The notes under the pieces are model-generated. The model searched no databases, was not told the DNA's origin, and saw only the letters and a program-made list of their open reading frames with translations. Below are positions 24,604 through 32,257 of a stretch of 61,017 nt of DNA, one piece after another. Position 1 is the stretch's first letter. Every line of letters begins with the position of its first letter. Location: the NCBI GenBank assembly GCA_017501345.1, contig JAFVXC010000003.1:1-61017 (forward strand). The letters run 5' to 3'. A program made the translations under genes and the position numbers. Source of the stretch: Clostridia bacterium (GTDB lineage: Bacteria; Bacillota_A; Clostridia; Oscillospirales; CAG-272).

Positions 24604-25656
24604 ATGGCAATCGTAACCATCGTCGGCTCGGGTATGATGGGCTCTGCCCTCGCATTCCCCGCAAGAGAAAACGGACACGAGGTCCGTCTCGTCGGCACCC
24701 CCCTCGACCGCGAGATCATCGACCACGCAAGAAAGACCAACCGTCACCTCAAGTTCACGAGAGACTTCCCCGAGGGACTGAAGTACTACCAGATCGAGGA
24801 GCTCGATGAGGCACTCAAGGGCGCAGATATGATCATCGGCGGCGTTTCCTCGTTCGGCGTCGATTGGTTCTCTGACGTCGTCCTCCCGAAGATCGACGAC
24901 AAGACCCCCGTCCTGTCCGTCACGAAGGGCCTGTGGGACACCGAGGAGGGTAAGCTCCTCTGCTACCCCGACGTCTGGGACGCACGGATGAAGAAGCTCG
25001 GCAAGAATATGAACCTCAACGCAATCGGCGGCCCCTGCACGAGCTACGAGCTCGTCGCACACGACCAGACCGAGGTCGCATTCTGCGGTAAGGATATGGA
25101 GACCCTCCGCTTCCTGAAGAGCGTTATGGCAACCGATTACTACCACGTCAGCCTTTCCACCGACGTCATCGGCATCGAAAGCGCAGTCGCACTGAAGAAC
25201 GGCTACGCCCTCGGCGTTGCGCTCACGATCGGTCTGAATCAGCGCGCCTTCGGCATCGACAGCGAGCTGCACTTCAACTCGCAGGCGGCAGTGTTCTATC
25301 AGGCGGCTAAGGAAATGGCGGCACTCCTCCGTTATCAGGGTGCGGGCACGATCGAGAACCTCGCAGTCGGCCTCGGTGACCTCTACGTAACCGTCTACGG
25401 CGGCAGAACCCGTCTCGTCGGCGTCCTTCTCGGCCGCGGTCTCACGATCGATGAGGCAAAGGAAGAGCTGAACGGCGTCACCCTCGAGTCCCTCGTCGTC
25501 GCAGAGCGCGTCGCACGTGCGATCCGCGTTGCCGCAAAGAACGGCGTCCTCAATGAAAAGGACTTCCCGCTCCTCCTCCACGCAGACGATATCCTCACGA
25601 AGAAGGCTCCCGTCAATATCCCGTGGGACGACTTCACGTTTGAGTATACGAAGTAA
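24604..25656 (+). CDS. GpsA-like NAD(P)-dependent glycerol-3-phosphate dehydrogenase
   Basis: 350 residues. The Rossmann motif GSGMMG is at 8-13. The catalytic lysine motif SAVALKNGYALG is near 197, and GLGDLYVTVYGGRTRLVG corresponds to the GLGDLVLT-type motif of GpsA. The family reduces dihydroxyacetone phosphate to sn-glycerol 3-phosphate for phospholipid synthesis. The sequence is more divergent than a standard GpsA, with SYELVAHDQ in place of the usual A-x-E-V-A motif, so another 2-hydroxy acid or sugar-phosphate substrate is possible. It is a single-gene unit with its own promoter. Confidence 0.75.
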   Translation: MAIVTIVGSGMMGSALAFPARENGHEVRLVGTPLDREIIDHARKTNRHLKFTRDFPEGLKYYQIEELDEALKGADMIIGGVSSFGVDWFSDVVLPKIDDKTPVLSVTKGLWDTEEGKLLCYPDVWDARMKKLGKNMNLNAIGGPCTSYELVAHDQTEVAFCGKDMETLRFLKSVMATDYYHVSLSTDVIGIESAVALKNGYALGVALTIGLNQRAFGIDSELHFNSQAAVFYQAAKEMAALLRYQGAGTIENLAVGLGDLYVTVYGGRTRLVGVLLGRGLTIDEAKEELNGVTLESLVVAERVARAIRVAAKNGVLNEKDFPLLLHADDILTKKAPVNIPWDDFTFEYTK

Positions 25657-25688
25657 TTGCCGTAAAAAGCAAAAAAGCACCTCGCCAC

Positions 25689-26019
25689 GCGTACCTGCCG
25701 TAGAGCAGGTACGCAACGAAATTTGCCCTTGCAGGCAAATGAAATCGCTTCGCGGTGAAATATTTGCTCCGCAAATGTGAAATGTCCGCTTGCGCGGACG
25801 TGGGCAAATTTCATTTCACATCGAGCAGGGCGAGATATTTCACAATGTGCGGTAGCACATTATTTCACGTTTTGCGGAAGCAAAACATTTCACTATATGC
25901 TTTTGTGCCCACAAAAGCAGTGCTTGTCAAGAAAAAAGGACGAAGAATCTTAACAATTCTTCGCCCTTTTTCTGCCGGTAGGTATTGCTCCATTTGATAC
26001 TGCTCTATCGCAGGCACCC
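25689..26019 (-). repeat. Right copy of the long inverted repeat with hairpin array
   Basis: Inverted copy of 19548-20220 without the MITE. It begins with GCGTACCTGC and ends with CAGGCACCC. Stems differ from the left copy by compensated changes, for example GTCCGC/GCGGAC here against GTTCGC/GCGAAC on the left, so base pairing is preserved. Confidence 0.85.
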
Positions 26020-26094
26020 ACACGGCAGGGTGTCTTTTTTATATAGTGAGTTATATAGTGAGGATATAGTGAGGATCTATAGGGGGAGTTCTTT

Positions 26095-26335
26095 GCGAGG
26101 CGGTTTTCTTCCGAGGCGCCGCCTCGGGCTCCGCAAGGGAACTTTTTGAAAAAAGTTCCCTTGACCCTCAAAAACTTTTCGGGAAGGGGGAAAAGAATAT
26201 CCGCTTTCTCGGTCAAAAATTCGAACAACTCTACGCACTCCACTCGTGTCCACTCCTGAGGTCTCCGTCTCGGGCTCCCCTCGGTCGAGCCTCGGGTGAG
26301 CCCTCACCACCTCACTCGTCGGACGTGGAAGTGAA
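26095..26335 (-). repeat. Modular intergenic repeat, copy 4
   Basis: Minus-oriented copy: CGAGGCGCCGCCTCG hairpin, CTCCGCAAGG, perfect hairpin GGAACTTTTTGAAAAAAGTTCC, TTGACC, AAAACTTTTCGGGAAGG, the ATCCGCTTTCTCGGTC block and CTCGTGTCCACTCCTGAGG. Confidence 0.75.
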
Positions 26336-26551
26336 ATGATATCAAAGAGAGAGACACCCCATAAGGGCGATTCACCGGTCGCCCGCAAACGGCAGGATCA
26401 ATCCGCCTCCTTCGGCGGGTACTCGATCACGCCCTCCGTTTTCTCAAATTCGCGGATCGCCCTTCGGATGAGGTACTGCGAGAAAAGCGGTACACCCTGT
26501 ACCGTCATCAGGATCTGACGACACGCAAGGTGGCGCCCTCGTAGTGGCAGG

Positions 26552-26720
26552 CGACCTCCCCCTCGTGGAGATCGGCCCTCTGCGGCTTCCGCGACGTCAA
26601 GTATTTCTACGTCGTTTTCAAAAGGCTCTCCGGTATGACCACGAGGGAATATAAGCGGCAAAGTGCGGATAAAATCCCCGAAAAGCCCTTGACAGACGCG
26701 CACGCAGATGTTATAATGTA
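26552..26720 (+). pseudogene. Frameshifted remnant of an AraC-family regulator
   Basis: Two reading frames give the C-terminal HTH hallmark of AraC proteins. DLPLVEI is at 26552-26572 in one frame. CGFRDVKYFYVVFKRLSG and TTREYKRQ follow from 26577 in the next frame, and the stop overlaps the alaS -10 box. A one-base shift near 26573 separates them, and nothing upstream restores the N-terminus. On the other strand, 26398-26520 could be the end of another lost gene, but the evidence is weak. Confidence 0.6.
26689..26717 (+). promoter_or_regulatory. Consensus promoter of alaS
   Basis: TTGACA (26689-26694), 17 bases, TATAAT (26712-26717), inside the tail of the AraC remnant. Confidence 0.85.
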
Positions 26721-26767
26721 GGGTGATAAATTATGAATTCACCCACGAAAGGCACGGTAGAATCACT

Positions 26768-29425
26768 ATGAAGTGGACATCCCTTAATGAACTGCGCGAG
26801 CAGTACCTCTCGTTCTTTGAAACGAAGGGGCACCTCCGCCTCCCCTCCTTCCCGCTCGTTCCGATCAACGATAAATCCCTCCTGCTCATCAACTCGGGTA
26901 TGGCTCCGATGAAGAAATTCTTCACGGGCGAGGAGATCCCGCCGAGAAGACGCGTGACCACCTGTCAGAAGTGCATCCGCACCCCCGACCTCGAGCGCGT
27001 CGGTCACACCGCACGTCACGGCACCTTCTTTGAGATGCTCGGCAACTTCTCCTTCGGCGATTACTTCAAGGAGGAGGCGATCACCTGGGCGTGGGAATTC
27101 CTGACGTCCGAGGATTGGCTCGCCATCCCGAAGAATCTCCTCTGGCCCTCGATCTACGAGAACGACGAGGAGGCATTCGACATCTGGACGAAGAAGATCG
27201 GCGTTCCCGAGCACCAGATCACAAGACTCGGTAAGGCGGACAACTTCTGGGAGCACGGCTCGGGTCCCTGCGGCCCCTGCTCCGAGATCTACTTCGACCG
27301 CGGCGAAAAGTACGGCTGCGGCGACCCGAACTGCCGCCCCGGCTGCGACTGCGACCGCTTTATGGAGATCTGGAACAACGTTTTCTCGCAGTTCAACAAC
27401 GACGGCAACGGCAATTATACCGAGCTCGCACAGAAGAATATCGATACCGGTATGGGGCTTGAGCGTCTCGCCTGCGTCCTGCAGGGCGTCGACAATATGT
27501 TCGAGGTCGATACGATCCGTAAGATCCTCGACACGGTCTGTGCGATCGCAGGTAAGACCTACGGCGACGACAAGGACGACGACGTTTCGATCCGCGTCTG
27601 CACCGACCACATCAAGTCCTCGATGTTTATGATCGCAGACGGCGTCATCCCCTCGAACGAGGGACGCGGCTACGTCCTGCGCCGCATCATCCGCCGCGCT
27701 TGCCGCCACGGTAAGCTCCTCGGCATCAATCATCCCTTCCTCTCAGAGCTTTGCGAGGTCGCGATCGGCGAAAACGTCGGCGCATACCCCGAGCTCTCGG
27801 AGAAGCGGGACTACGTCCTCCGCGTCATCTCGATGGAGGAGCAGAGATTCGATGCGACCATCGACGCGGGTCTTTCGATCCTCTCGAGCATCGTGAAGGA
27901 TTCGATCGAGGCAGGCAAAAAGACCATCTCGGGCGAGGAGGTATTCAAGCTTTACGATACCTTCGGCTTCCCGATCGATCTCACCCGTGAGATCGCAGAG
28001 GAAAACGGCCTCGCGATCGACGAGGAGACCTTCAAATCGCTGATGCAGGCGCAGAAGACTCGCGCACGCGAGGCAAGAGGCAACGTCAGCGGCTGGGATA
28101 ACGAAACGAAGACCGTCCTCGAGGGACTCGAAAAGACCGCGTTCGTCGGCTACGACCGCACCGCGGAGGAGGGTTGCCGCGTGCTCGCGATCATCGTCGA
28201 GAACGAGGACGGCGCACAGTCGGTCTCCGAGGTCTCCGAGGGTGACTGCACCGTCGTGCTCGACAAGACGCCCTTCTACGGTGAAGGCGGCGGTCAGGTC
28301 GGTGACACGGGCGTTCTCACGTCGGATGCCCCCGCTCTCCTCGCGGTCAACGACACGAAGAAAACTGACGGCGTTTATCTCCACCTCGCGACGGTCGCAA
28401 ACGGCGTTCTGCGGGTTGGCGACACGGTAAAGGCAGAGGTCGACGACGCACGCCGCACCGCGATTATGCGTAACCACTCGGCGTGCCACCTCCTGCAGGC
28501 TGCGCTCCGTCGGGTGCTCGGCAATCACGTCGAGCAGGCAGGCTCGTACGTTGATATGAACCGTTGCCGCTTCGACTTCACCCACTTCGCGGCGCTCTCG
28601 GCAGAGGAGCTCTCACAGGTCGAATCGATCGTGAACGAGAGCATCCTCGCAGGTCTCACGATCACGATGCAGGAGATGCCCATTGAAGAGGCAAAGAAGC
28701 TGGGCGCGATGATGCTCTTCGGCGAAAAGTACGGTGACGTCGTCCGCGTCGTCAGAATGGGCGACTGCTCGACCGAATTCTGCGGCGGTACGCATATGGA
28801 CAACACCGCTCGCATCGGTCTCTTCAAGATCCTTTCCGAGTCCTCGGTCGCGGCAGGCGTACGCCGTATCGAGGCGGTCACCGGTCTCGGCGTGCTCACG
28901 CTGATCCGCCACCACGAGGAGACGATCGCGTCTGCGGCGAAGGAGCTGAAGGCGGCAAATCCCGAGGATCTCGTGAAGCGCGCAACGGCTGTGAACGCAG
29001 AGATCCACGACGCGAAGAAGGAGATCGAGGCGCTGAACGCGAAGGTCGCGTCTGCGAATTTCGATTCCCTGAAGAATTCGGCAGTCGACGTCGGCGGCGT
29101 GAAGCTGCTCGCCTCCCACATCCCCGGAATGCCCGTGCAGATCGCACGCTCGCTCTGTGACAAGGTCAAGGCGGAGTCCTCCGATACTGCCTGCATCCTC
29201 GCAGTCTCGGACGGCGGTAAGCTGAATTTCGTCGCAGTCTGCGGCAAGGATGCTGTCTCTCGCGGCGCACACGCAGGAAAGCTCGTCGCAGAGGTCGCCA
29301 AGGTGACAGGCGGCAAGGGCGGCGGACGCCCCGACAGCGCAATGGCAGGCGGCGTCGATCTCTCGAAGATCGACGAGGCTCTCGCCGTCGCAAAGGACGT
29401 CCTCCTCTCGATGCTGAAGGCGTAA
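26768..29425 (+). CDS. alaS: Alanyl-tRNA synthetase
   Basis: 885 residues from MKWTSLNELREQYLSFFE at 26768, which matches the conserved family start. It charges tRNA-Ala in the cytoplasm. The class II catalytic core is N-terminal, with NSGMAPMKKFF and GPCGPCSEIYFDRG. The editing domain has the zinc ligands HSACHLL and CSTEFCGGTH. The C-terminal DHHA1-type part has GGKGGGRPDSAMAGG. Length and domain order are normal. A trans-editing AlaX homologue is encoded at 40742. Confidence 0.97.
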   Translation: MKWTSLNELREQYLSFFETKGHLRLPSFPLVPINDKSLLLINSGMAPMKKFFTGEEIPPRRRVTTCQKCIRTPDLERVGHTARHGTFFEMLGNFSFGDYFKEEAITWAWEFLTSEDWLAIPKNLLWPSIYENDEEAFDIWTKKIGVPEHQITRLGKADNFWEHGSGPCGPCSEIYFDRGEKYGCGDPNCRPGCDCDRFMEIWNNVFSQFNNDGNGNYTELAQKNIDTGMGLERLACVLQGVDNMFEVDTIRKILDTVCAIAGKTYGDDKDDDVSIRVCTDHIKSSMFMIADGVIPSNEGRGYVLRRIIRRACRHGKLLGINHPFLSELCEVAIGENVGAYPELSEKRDYVLRVISMEEQRFDATIDAGLSILSSIVKDSIEAGKKTISGEEVFKLYDTFGFPIDLTREIAEENGLAIDEETFKSLMQAQKTRAREARGNVSGWDNETKTVLEGLEKTAFVGYDRTAEEGCRVLAIIVENEDGAQSVSEVSEGDCTVVLDKTPFYGEGGGQVGDTGVLTSDAPALLAVNDTKKTDGVYLHLATVANGVLRVGDTVKAEVDDARRTAIMRNHSACHLLQAALRRVLGNHVEQAGSYVDMNRCRFDFTHFAALSAEELSQVESIVNESILAGLTITMQEMPIEEAKKLGAMMLFGEKYGDVVRVVRMGDCSTEFCGGTHMDNTARIGLFKILSESSVAAGVRRIEAVTGLGVLTLIRHHEETIASAAKELKAANPEDLVKRATAVNAEIHDAKKEIEALNAKVASANFDSLKNSAVDVGGVKLLASHIPGMPVQIARSLCDKVKAESSDTACILAVSDGGKLNFVAVCGKDAVSRGAHAGKLVAEVAKVTGGKGGGRPDSAMAGGVDLSKIDEALAVAKDVLLSMLKA

Positions 29426-29438
29426 AACCAAACTTCAC

Positions 29439-29475
29439 TTGGGTTACAGAGACCTCTCCGTTTCTGTAACCCACT
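29439..29475 (+). terminator. Probable alaS terminator
   Basis: GGGTTACAG pairs with CTGTAACCC, followed by ACTTTGTTTC. The same TAACCCACTTTGTTTC tail recurs at 29773. Confidence 0.6.
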
Positions 29476-29504
29476 TTGTTTCATCAGGTGCTTTTTATGA
29501 GCCT

Positions 29505-29770
29505 CCCCCTTCGGGGGAGGTGCCGAGCAGGCGAGGCGGAGAGGACTCTTTCCCCGAGGCTCTGCCTCGTACTCCGCAAGGCGCTCCTTTGCAGGGCCCT
29601 GCCCTGCACCCGCAAGGAAACTTCTTGAAAGAAGTTTCCTTGACCTTCAAGAACTTTTCGGAAAAAGGAAGAACGCGGATGCTTTTCCCCTCCCCTTCCC
29701 AAAAAGTTTTTGGGATTCTTAAGGACTTTTTTCAAAAAGTCCTTAAGCGGGTGCAGGGCAGCGCCCTGCA
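29505..29770. repeat. Two modular repeat halves head to head, copy 5
   Basis: Holds CTCCCCCTTCGGGGGAG, CGAGGCTCTGCCTCG, GCAGGGCCCTGCCCTGC, then hairpin GGAAACTTCTTGAAAGAAGTTTCC up to its linker, then the opposite-oriented linker and hairpin AAGGACTTTTTTCAAAAAGTCCTT. The region between 29426 and 29916 has no gene. Confidence 0.75.
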
Positions 29771-29828
29771 AAGTAACCCACTTTGTTTCTTAAGGGCTCT
29801 TTCCCCGAGGCTCTGCCTCGGAGCCCCC

Positions 29829-29882
29829 CTGCAAAGATAGCGCCCTGCAAAGATAGCGCCCTGCAAAGATAGCGCCCTGCAA
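29829..29882 (+). repeat. Tandem 16-base repeat
   Basis: Three exact copies of CTGCAAAGATAGCGCC at 29829, 29845 and 29861, with a partial fourth, just upstream of dinB. Confidence 0.95.
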
Positions 29883-29916
29883 TCCCCCAAAAACCGGAGA
29901 AAGGAGGCACACGAAA

Positions 29917-31197
29917 ATGACAAACGAAACGCGCGACCGCGTGATACTGCACTGCGACTGTAACAGCTTTTTCGCATCGGTCGAGACGCTGATGCACCCC
30001 GAGCTCCGCGACGTACCGATGGCGGTCACGGGCGACCCCGAGAACCGCCACGGCATCATTCTCGCAAAGAACGAGCTTGCAAAGGGCTACGGCGTAAAGA
30101 CCGCCGAAACCATCCGCGAGGCACGCGAGAAATGCCCGAAGCTCGTGTGCGTCCTTCCCCACCACGACGAATACCACCGCGTGTCAAAGGAGGTCAACCG
30201 CATCTACCTCGACTATACCGACCTCGTCGACCCGTTCGGCATTGACGAATCCTTCCTCGACGTCACGGGCAGCCTCTCCTACTTCAAAATGACCCCGAAG
30301 GAGCTCGCCGATGCGGTGAGAGAACGCGTGAAGCGCGAGATCGGCATCACGATCTCCGTCGGCGTCAGCTTCTGCCGCGCCTTCGCGAAGCTCGGGAGCG
30401 ACTATAAAAAGCCCGACGCGACCACCGTGTTCGACCGCGAGAATTACAGATCCCTCGTCTGGCCCCTCCCCGTCTCCGACCTCCTCTTCGCGGGACGCAA
30501 AACGACCGAGGCACTGTCGCGCATCGGCATCCACACGATCGGCGCACTCGCCGCCTGCGACGAAGGACTCGTGCACGATCTGCTCGGAGAATCGGGGCTC
30601 CAGCTCCTCCGCTACGCGCGCGGCGAGGACAACTCCCCCGTCCGCTCCTATTACGATAAGGAGCCCCCGAAATCGGTCGGCAACGGAATGACCTTCCGCA
30701 GGGATATCGTCGGGGAGAGCGAGATCCGCTCAGGCGTTTCGGCGCTGTGCGATTCGGTCGCATCCCGCCTTCGGGGCGAGGGGCTCAAATGCCTCGTCGT
30801 GCAGGTGCAGATCAAGGATCCGAATTTCAAGACCACGCAGAAGCAATGCACCCTCCGCCACTCGACCTGGCTCTGCCAGGAGCTGTCGGAGACCGCACTC
30901 AAGCTGATCCGACAGTCCTACGGCTTTTCCCGCCCGATCCGCGCCCTCACGGTCACGGCATCCTCCCTCGTCCCGAAGGACGAGATACACGAGCAGCTCG
31001 ACATCTTCGGAGAAAGCGAGAGCAGCGAAAAGCAGGAGGCGCTCGAGGGCGCGATCGACGGCATCCGCAAAAAATTCGGCAAGGGCGTGATCCACCTCGG
31101 CGCGTATGAAAACCGCGAGCTCGGCATCGGCGCCTACGGCAGATCGCACGAGCCCGACAAAAAAGCGAAGAATCCCCCTCACAAATCAACAAAATAA
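29917..31197 (+). CDS. dinB: DNA polymerase IV (Y family)
   Basis: 426 residues. Error-prone translesion polymerase. Metal-binding Asp14 lies in HCDCNSFFASVE, and the catalytic GIDESFLDVT is near 108-117. The little-finger domain follows, and EQLDIFG (about 360-366) is a good sliding-clamp-binding motif. AAAGGAGG precedes the ATG. No LexA-type operator of the kind at 15419 is seen upstream; the leader instead has the tandem repeat. The C-terminus is Lys-rich and probably disordered. Confidence 0.94.
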   Translation: MTNETRDRVILHCDCNSFFASVETLMHPELRDVPMAVTGDPENRHGIILAKNELAKGYGVKTAETIREAREKCPKLVCVLPHHDEYHRVSKEVNRIYLDYTDLVDPFGIDESFLDVTGSLSYFKMTPKELADAVRERVKREIGITISVGVSFCRAFAKLGSDYKKPDATTVFDRENYRSLVWPLPVSDLLFAGRKTTEALSRIGIHTIGALAACDEGLVHDLLGESGLQLLRYARGEDNSPVRSYYDKEPPKSVGNGMTFRRDIVGESEIRSGVSALCDSVASRLRGEGLKCLVVQVQIKDPNFKTTQKQCTLRHSTWLCQELSETALKLIRQSYGFSRPIRALTVTASSLVPKDEIHEQLDIFGESESSEKQEALEGAIDGIRKKFGKGVIHLGAYENRELGIGAYGRSHEPDKKAKNPPHKSTK

Positions 31198-31273
31198 CAA
31201 CCAAACCGATAGAAGTCGACAAGGTGCGAGAGCTTTTCTCGCTTCCTGCAAGAAAATTCCCCATTTTTGTCTA

Positions 31274-31302
31274 TTGACACCCCGCATACAAAGTGCTATA
31301 AT
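31274..31302 (+). promoter_or_regulatory. Promoter of the pyridoxamine kinase gene
   Basis: TTGACA, 17 bases, TATAAT, both perfect. Confidence 0.85.
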
Positions 31303-31340
31303 ATAAGATCATAATCCCATTAAACGAACCGAGGTTTACT

Positions 31341-32180
31341 ATGTCCTACCACCGCATTCTCACAATTCAGGATATCTCCTGCGTCGGGCAGTGCTCTATG
31401 ACGGTCGCACTCCCGATCCTTTCCGCCTGCGGACTTGAGACCGCAATTCTCCCCTCCGCAGTCCTCTCCACCCATACGGGCGGCTTTTCGGGCTTTACCG
31501 TCCGCGACCTTTCGGCCGATATGCCCGCGATCGAAAAGCATTGGCAAAAGGAAGGGCTGAAATTCGACGCGGTCTACACAGGCTACCTCGGATCTGCAAA
31601 CCAGATCGACTACGTAAAGAGCATCGTCTCGACCTGCACGTCGGAGGGAGCGAAATTCATCGTCGACCCCGCAATGGCAGACCACGGAAGGCTCTACTAC
31701 GGCTTTGACGAAAATTACGTTGCCGCAATGAAGCGGCTCTGTGACGGCGCGGACGCCGTCGTCCCGAACATCACCGAGGCGTGCTTCCTGACCGATACCC
31801 CCTACCGTGAGGAATACGACGAGCAGTACGTAAACGATCTCGCAGAAAAGCTCCTCGCGCTCGGCGCAAAGCGCGTCGTCCTCACGGGCGTAAGCTACGA
31901 GCAGGGCTTCACGGGCATTTTCATTCGCGACGAAAACGGCACGAGCTACTACCGCCACAAGAAGATCGAAAAGAGCTTCCACGGAACGGGCGATATCTAC
32001 GCCTCCGCATTGGTCGGCGCCTGGATGCGCGGAAACAGTCTTTATGACGCCGTAAGGATCGCCGCCGACTACACCGTTCGCTGCATCGAAAAAACGATCG
32101 ACGACGAGTCGCACTGGTACGGCACGAAGTTCGAGCTTGCCCTGCCGTATCTCGTTAACACCCTCGGGGAAAACGAGTAA
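31341..32180 (+). CDS. Pyridoxamine/pyridoxal kinase
   Basis: 279 residues. A ribokinase-like kinase of the PdxY/PdxK type that phosphorylates B6 vitamers in salvage of pyridoxal 5'-phosphate. The N-terminus has IQDISCVGQCSM, with LSTHTGGF further on; VDPAMADHG and PNITEACFL are typical of the family. The C-terminal FHGTGDIYASAL holds the anion hole and catalytic Asp. GAGG precedes the ATG, and a bidirectional terminator follows. It is a single-gene unit. Confidence 0.9.
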   Translation: MSYHRILTIQDISCVGQCSMTVALPILSACGLETAILPSAVLSTHTGGFSGFTVRDLSADMPAIEKHWQKEGLKFDAVYTGYLGSANQIDYVKSIVSTCTSEGAKFIVDPAMADHGRLYYGFDENYVAAMKRLCDGADAVVPNITEACFLTDTPYREEYDEQYVNDLAEKLLALGAKRVVLTGVSYEQGFTGIFIRDENGTSYYRHKKIEKSFHGTGDIYASALVGAWMRGNSLYDAVRIAADYTVRCIEKTIDDESHWYGTKFELALPYLVNTLGENE

Positions 32181-32200
32181 ATCCGCATAAATAAGCGAAA

Positions 32201-32230
32201 GGGGCTGTCTCACCTGAGTGAGACAGCCCC
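32201..32230. terminator. Bidirectional terminator between convergent genes
   Basis: GGGGCTGTCTCA pairs perfectly with TGAGACAGCCCC around CCTGAG, with a T run on the plus side and AAA on the other. Near-identical hairpins occur at 55998 and 59240. Confidence 0.92.
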
Positions 32231-32257
32231 TTTTTTTCTTTGGGATCTACCCGATAT

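Noticed and set aside
19548..26019. Composite transposon
   Set aside because: The flanking repeats encode no transposase and no target duplication is seen outside them; only the inverted-repeat bracket is supported.
26398..26703. A 101-residue minus-strand gene before alaS
   Set aside because: It overlaps the AraC remnant and alaS promoter, has no ribosome site, and only its last ~35 residues look protein-like.
26711..27733. Minus-strand frames opposite alaS
   Set aside because: Antisense shadows of alaS, Val/Asp-rich with no recognisable domain.
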